DNA from: Vanilla planifolia
Taxonomy: Eukaryota > Streptophyta > Magnoliopsida > Asparagales > Orchidaceae
Assembly: GCA_023846275.1 (NCBI GenBank)
Contig: CM043868.1
Span: forward strand, 19,315,755-19,379,754
Length of the DNA: 64,000 nucleotides
Direction of reading: 5' to 3'
Of the stretch, positions 59,753 through 64,000 are shown one piece after another. The notes below the pieces were generated by a model. That model was not told where the DNA came from and did not search any database. It saw only the letters and a program-made list of their open reading frames with translations. Made by a program: the position numbers and the translations under genes. Positions within the stretch are counted from its first letter, which is position 1, and every line of letters begins with the position of its first letter.

Positions 59753-60352
59753 ATAAGTCGAATGCATTAAGTCATGTTTGTCAAGCCATATGTATCAATT
59801 TATACATCAAAGAGGTACAGGATGAAGTTCAACATAACAAAAAGGGATCAAGGTAATGTAAAACTCCTAGGTCAAAATCATCGAATGTCGAGACTAATGC
59901 AATGTTTTGCAGAATGTGCAACGCAATTAATGCATCGTGCATGAATGACTACATGTAGTTGTAATCTACATATAAGATAAATGTCTTCCATGTTTTTGGT
60001 ATGCTCTATCACCAAGAAGAAATCAGAAATCAACCACACATGAGAAGAGATTTCAAAGTAGAGCTCACATAAGAGCTTATAAGATATGAATTAAGTCATG
60101 TATGCCAAGTCATATGTACCAGGTTATACATCAAAGATGTGCAAGGATGAAGTTAAACTTGACAAGAAGGGATCAAGATAGTGTAGATCTCCAAGATCAA
60201 AGTCATGGAATGTTGAGACTAAGAGGATGTTTGTAGAATATGCAACCCAATTAAGGCAATGTGCATTGATGACTACATGATGAAGTCTAGGTACAAGATA
60301 AATGTCTTCCATGCTATAAGAAGAAATTTCAAAGCAGAGCTCACATAAGAGC
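59753..60352. repeat. Tandem duplication (offset 324 bp) inside a putative copia LTR
   Basis: Copy 1 (about 59753-60076) and copy 2 (about 60077-60352) share TTAAGTCATG, CATATGTA-CA, GGGATCAAG, GATAAATGTCTTCCATG and a common end AGAGCTCACATAAGAGC. Copy 2 is about 46 bp shorter. A third, diverged partial copy (GTCATGTATGTCAAC, TATGTATCAATT) occurs at about 63855-63935. Confidence 0.8.
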
Positions 60353-60659
60353 GAAAATCTCGCTATAATTTCTTAAAAAAGTTTCCATCACAGATCTTAT
60401 GCAACTCATAGATTTTTGGCTATATATGAAGAATTTTCGTATAAGCCCATTTGTGCTCTTTTGCTCTTTTTTTTCTATTATTTTTTGTCAATTCACCACG
60501 TTAATCAATGAAGTGCTTTCACAATAAGATAAAGAAGAGTCTCATGAGTGATTTTTTAGTGGTTTGTCTCATCTTGATCCCAAACTTTGTATCCTTAACT
60601 AAAATCAGTGTAAAATGCTTCATTAGTTAAAACAAGAAGATGAGAGAACATTGAAGTCA

Positions 60660-61030
60660 AGATTAACAAGTTTGGTGACAAGGATTTTGGCCTTTGAAAG
60701 ATATAAATAGAATGCCTAAATTAAAAAAAATATACCTGTTTTGTGAAGAGAATCAGAAGTTAAACAAATTTTTTAGCAAGTAGGCACCAGGAGTGATGCA
60801 GCTAATAATACCTCAAAAATTAATGGTCAATGAGGCCAATGAGATGAAAATCATGACTTTGACAAAGTGTGCACAATTTACGAGAAACTCTTTAAATCAA
60901 ACAAGATATTGATACAAAGCTTGTTCATTCCAAAGATGGCTAAAAGAATATCAATTGCAAACCATATCAATGAGTTCTTCAATGTTACGTATGAAATTGG
61001 TGAACATCTATAACAACTTGAAGGCTATAA
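60660..61030 (+). pseudogene. Ty1/copia gag pseudogene fragment
   Basis: A broken frame has the copia gag N-terminal KF(D)G-D-FGL motif and, after a garbled stretch, the LY/LF..K...L...I.EH-like INEF region. It contains several stop codons and at least one shift. It is non-functional. Confidence 0.7.
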
Positions 61031-64000
61031 GTCAGAAAAAAAACTTACGTTAATTAGACACAAGAAGTTATTCCTAAAGTGAGTTTCATTTTCATATTAT
61101 TCAATAAAGTATTTAAATACAATAGTTAACGAATCTATTGAAATAATATTTAACTATTATATTTTTAGTAAGTGAAAAGTGAAACAACTAAAAAGAGTTG
61201 TTAAACTGTGACTGAATTTACAAAAAAAATACACAATGTCAGTATCTCCATATGATTTAATATTGATATTGATATATGTATAGTGCTACGAACTATCAAA
61301 ATTGATTTAAATGGATTACAAATTCCTCATAAAAAATAAAGATAAAAAGAAAAAGGAATTGAGAAGTTATTAGAAATCAAGATAAATTAATTTAATTATT
61401 TGTAATATAAATAGATATGATTTATCTTTAGCATGACATAATATTCATGATGCATAATTTGCATATTTTGATATTATAATACATCCTGAAAAAAGAATGA
61501 AAGATAAGCATATTAAATAAAGTGTGATAATAATGATAATAAGGTTAAATATCTCACTTAAAAAAAAAAGAAAATCAAAACTGAAATTTCCTTGGACTTA
61601 TCATCATGATTCCACAAGATGTGATAAGCAGTGCCACAAGATCTTGGGCATCATAAAAACTTTTTGATACCAAGCAATTAGATGGCATCAAGGACCTCCT
61701 CCGATATCACTTGTACTTAATACAAGAATGAGGGATGGAGATGACATGTGATAGATATGATTGGCTAACTATGGTTATGAGCATGGCTACGAGCAGAGGT
61801 TTAGAGATGATGAGATACCACAGATGAGATAAAATATTATTGAGATATGAGATATAATCCTATAAGAAACATTTATGATACAATTAAAAGAAAAGAAATA
61901 TAAAAAAAAAAATAAAGAAAAAAAAAGTATGTACTATATAATAAAAGAATAAAGATATACGTGTACGCTTGATTTGTATAACATGTCGCTATTTCTATTT
62001 TTATAATTATAAGTATTTTCAATATACTATGTTGATATTATGCTATTACATTTGACATTATGTTTTTATCATACAATGTTATTTATTGATGTAAAATTAA
62101 CCTGTTGGTCATCCAATCATTTACTTACAATACAGGATATATCATAAATTCACACAAAGATAATGCTTAGAATGGGATATGAGATTTCTGAGTTGATATC
62201 CTATGCATATTAATGTTATTATAATTATTATGTTTCTAAGATTAAAGAAAGAATAGGTATGTATATACTTTATTTTGCTAAAATAAAATTAAATTTATCA
62301 TCAATGTAAAATGTGTTTTATTCTTCTGTCACACATGTCTATAATAATTTATATCTTCACTTTAGACTGTGAATGTTTTGATTCACTGTTAGTTAGTCAA
62401 TAATGATAATGAATGATGGGAGAGACATGACAACATCAACTTAAAAGGTGAGAAAAAAGCTCTCATGCTTCTCTTTACTCCACTTAAATTTAAACAAGAT
62501 CGTCATTGTAGTGAGCTATTAGCTAAATCAAAATAAATTAAAACTACAGAAGGTTTGAAATTTGATTGCAACCAAGGACATTGATAAAGAAAGTCAAGAG
62601 AATCTTTAAGTGTTTCCTCTTGCATTATAGGCATAAATCAAAGCAACAAAGGAAGTTGAAACCAAAGAAGGTAAAAATCGAAAAGAGAAGCCACAACCTT
62701 GAAATGATTTCGTACGTTATAATAATGATAAGAAGACAAGCTTGACATGAGATAATAAAGCTCCATGAAACAAGATTTGCCAAAATGAAGAAAATGACAA
62801 ACCAATGAATGCAATGATTAAGAAGATACAAGATCACTTGTCCTAAGTGTTAATTAATTAACATAGCAAATCTGATAGTTATGAAAATATTAAATGTGAT
62901 AGTTCTAAAATATGAAATCATAACATTTATTATGATTATGCTATTATGAATATGATTTGTTAGCATTATATTCCATAAGTATTTATAGTTATTTATAGGA
63001 GTCTTGAATAGATAAAAGTCACTATTTTAGATATTCTTACAATTTAGTAAGCAATTTTAGACATTATATATCTCTACATTTATAATATTAGTTTTCTTGC
63101 ATCATATAATGCTTTAAGAAGACTATTAAAAAGACTTGTATTATAAAGATAACTCTCCTAACTCAAATCATGCATTCTAGGCTCAAGAGGAATGTTCCAC
63201 ATCATGCAAAAGTTTGCTATAAAATTTTACTTAACAAATTTTGGAATAATTTATCTTGCAATTGATGAAACTCTATAGATTATGAGAAAGAAGGATGTGC
63301 AAGCCTCGAATTTGATGGAATTCAAAAAGTGGAAGAGCACGCATTTACTATTGATGGTATAACTATAAGAAGGATATCATGATTTCAAAAGTCTGTGACA
63401 CTTAACAATAGAGGTTGAATACATTGTTATCTCAAAAGTAGAATGACATAATTAAAGAATTTTCCTAAATAAGACAAAGAGCACAACAACTATGTCTTAA
63501 TCAAGTTTAAATCACAAACGTATTGCTCTTTTGGAGAACCATGTCTTTCATTCAATTAAAGAATCACCACGTCTAGTTGTTAAGGATGATGGGATACTAC
63601 CATTGAAGAAAAAACCTCAAAACAAAAATCCAATAAGCACGTTAACAAAGATAACAATCATCAACAAACTATGTTTATTTGTCATCTCAATTGGCCTTCA
63701 AGAAGAATATCAATAAAGCAAATTGCATAAGAAGAATGGAAGATTTATCGAAGAGATTACTAGAAAATTGTCACCAAATAAAAGGCTAATGCCTTTGAGT
63801 GAGAGATTGATGAGATTTAGAATCTTATATAATGTCATGCACTTGGATGGGCTTAATATGTCATGTATGTCAACTTGTATGTATCAATTCATGCAAAGAT
63901 GATGGCAAACCTAACAATAACATCAAAGACATTGAGACAACGCAAATCCTTAGGTTTTAGTAGTAAAATGTTCAAACTAAAAGCCATAAGTGTAGACAAG

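Larger units (their letters stand above)
59600..64000 (+). mobile_element. Internally deleted Ty1/copia element (antisense to DUF1475), probable LTRs at both ends
   Basis: Plus-strand gag remnant at about 60660-61030. INKFGDKDFGL corresponds to the copia gag start (KFDG.NFGLWK). Further on, IYEKLFKSNKILIQSLFIPK and RISIANHINEFFNVTYEI correspond to LE.LY..KSL.N.L.LK..L and the H(I/L)N.F segment. The stretch from about 59.6 to 60.6 kb upstream of gag behaves as a 5' LTR. Related sequence restarts at about 63.85 kb and runs off the window, as a 3' LTR would. Only about 3.2 kb lies between, too short for gag-pol, and no integrase, RT or RNase H motif was found. LTR borders were not resolved. Confidence 0.55.

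Noticed and set aside
60124-60312. Minus-strand frame of 62 codons
   Set aside because: Falls entirely inside the tandemly duplicated LTR-like repeat and is interrupted in the other copy.
1-64000. CRISPR array, bacterial operon or rRNA genes
   Set aside because: No regularly spaced identical short repeats with unique spacers, no polycistronic dense coding and no rRNA-like conserved sequence; the window is plant nuclear DNA.

Overview
This is nuclear DNA from a flowering plant. It is very AT-rich, its coding exons are joined by GT-AG introns, some introns are several kilobases long, and there is abundant decayed LTR-retrotransposon debris. I could not name the species. No bacterial, viral or organellar gene block was seen. 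Only three protein genes can be defended, and two of them run off the window.

Left part (1-17.4 kb): the minus strand carries a NOL9/Grc3-type polynucleotide 5'-hydroxyl kinase gene, a nucleolar pre-rRNA processing factor. Seven coding exons were rebuilt in consistent phase from 14,992 down to 262; the last exon or exons lie left of the window. Its introns total about 13.8 kb, including one of 8.57 kb and two of more than 2 kb, and hold local tandem duplications and old repeat sequence. Upstream lies a fold-back repeat, a tandem duplication, and a GC-rich island (16.9-17.4 kb) with telo-box motifs that probably holds the promoter and a leader exon.

Middle part (17.4-37 kb): gene-poor, extremely AT-rich intergenic DNA with microsatellites, diverged tandem arrays, an inverted pair of LTR-like segments, and two blocks (21.2-22.1 and 29.2-30.1 kb) with the same odd vocabulary of degenerate TATC/GTA words. 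Two short GC-richer patches (34.8 and 36.6-36.95 kb) stand out.

37-39.3 kb: a compact three-exon group IIc WRKY transcription factor gene on the plus strand has the variant heptapeptide [12 protein letters not shown] box and a TGACG/ACGT element lie just upstream. The reading frame after the zinc finger may be shifted relative to the ancestral tail.

Right part (43.9-64 kb): the last three exons of a DUF1475 family membrane-protein gene lie on the minus strand, split by introns of 10.5 and 3.6 kb; the 5' exons lie beyond the right edge. The 10.5-kb intron contains a dead Ty3/gypsy element in the same orientation (gag zinc-knuckle region, protease, RT lacking its catalytic segment, RNase H). 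The next upstream intron contains an antisense Ty1/copia derivative with a gag remnant, a tandemly duplicated putative 5' LTR segment, and what may be the start of its 3' LTR at the right edge.

The genes are unrelated to each other (rRNA processing, defence or hormone transcription, unknown membrane protein). No novel multi-gene system was found.
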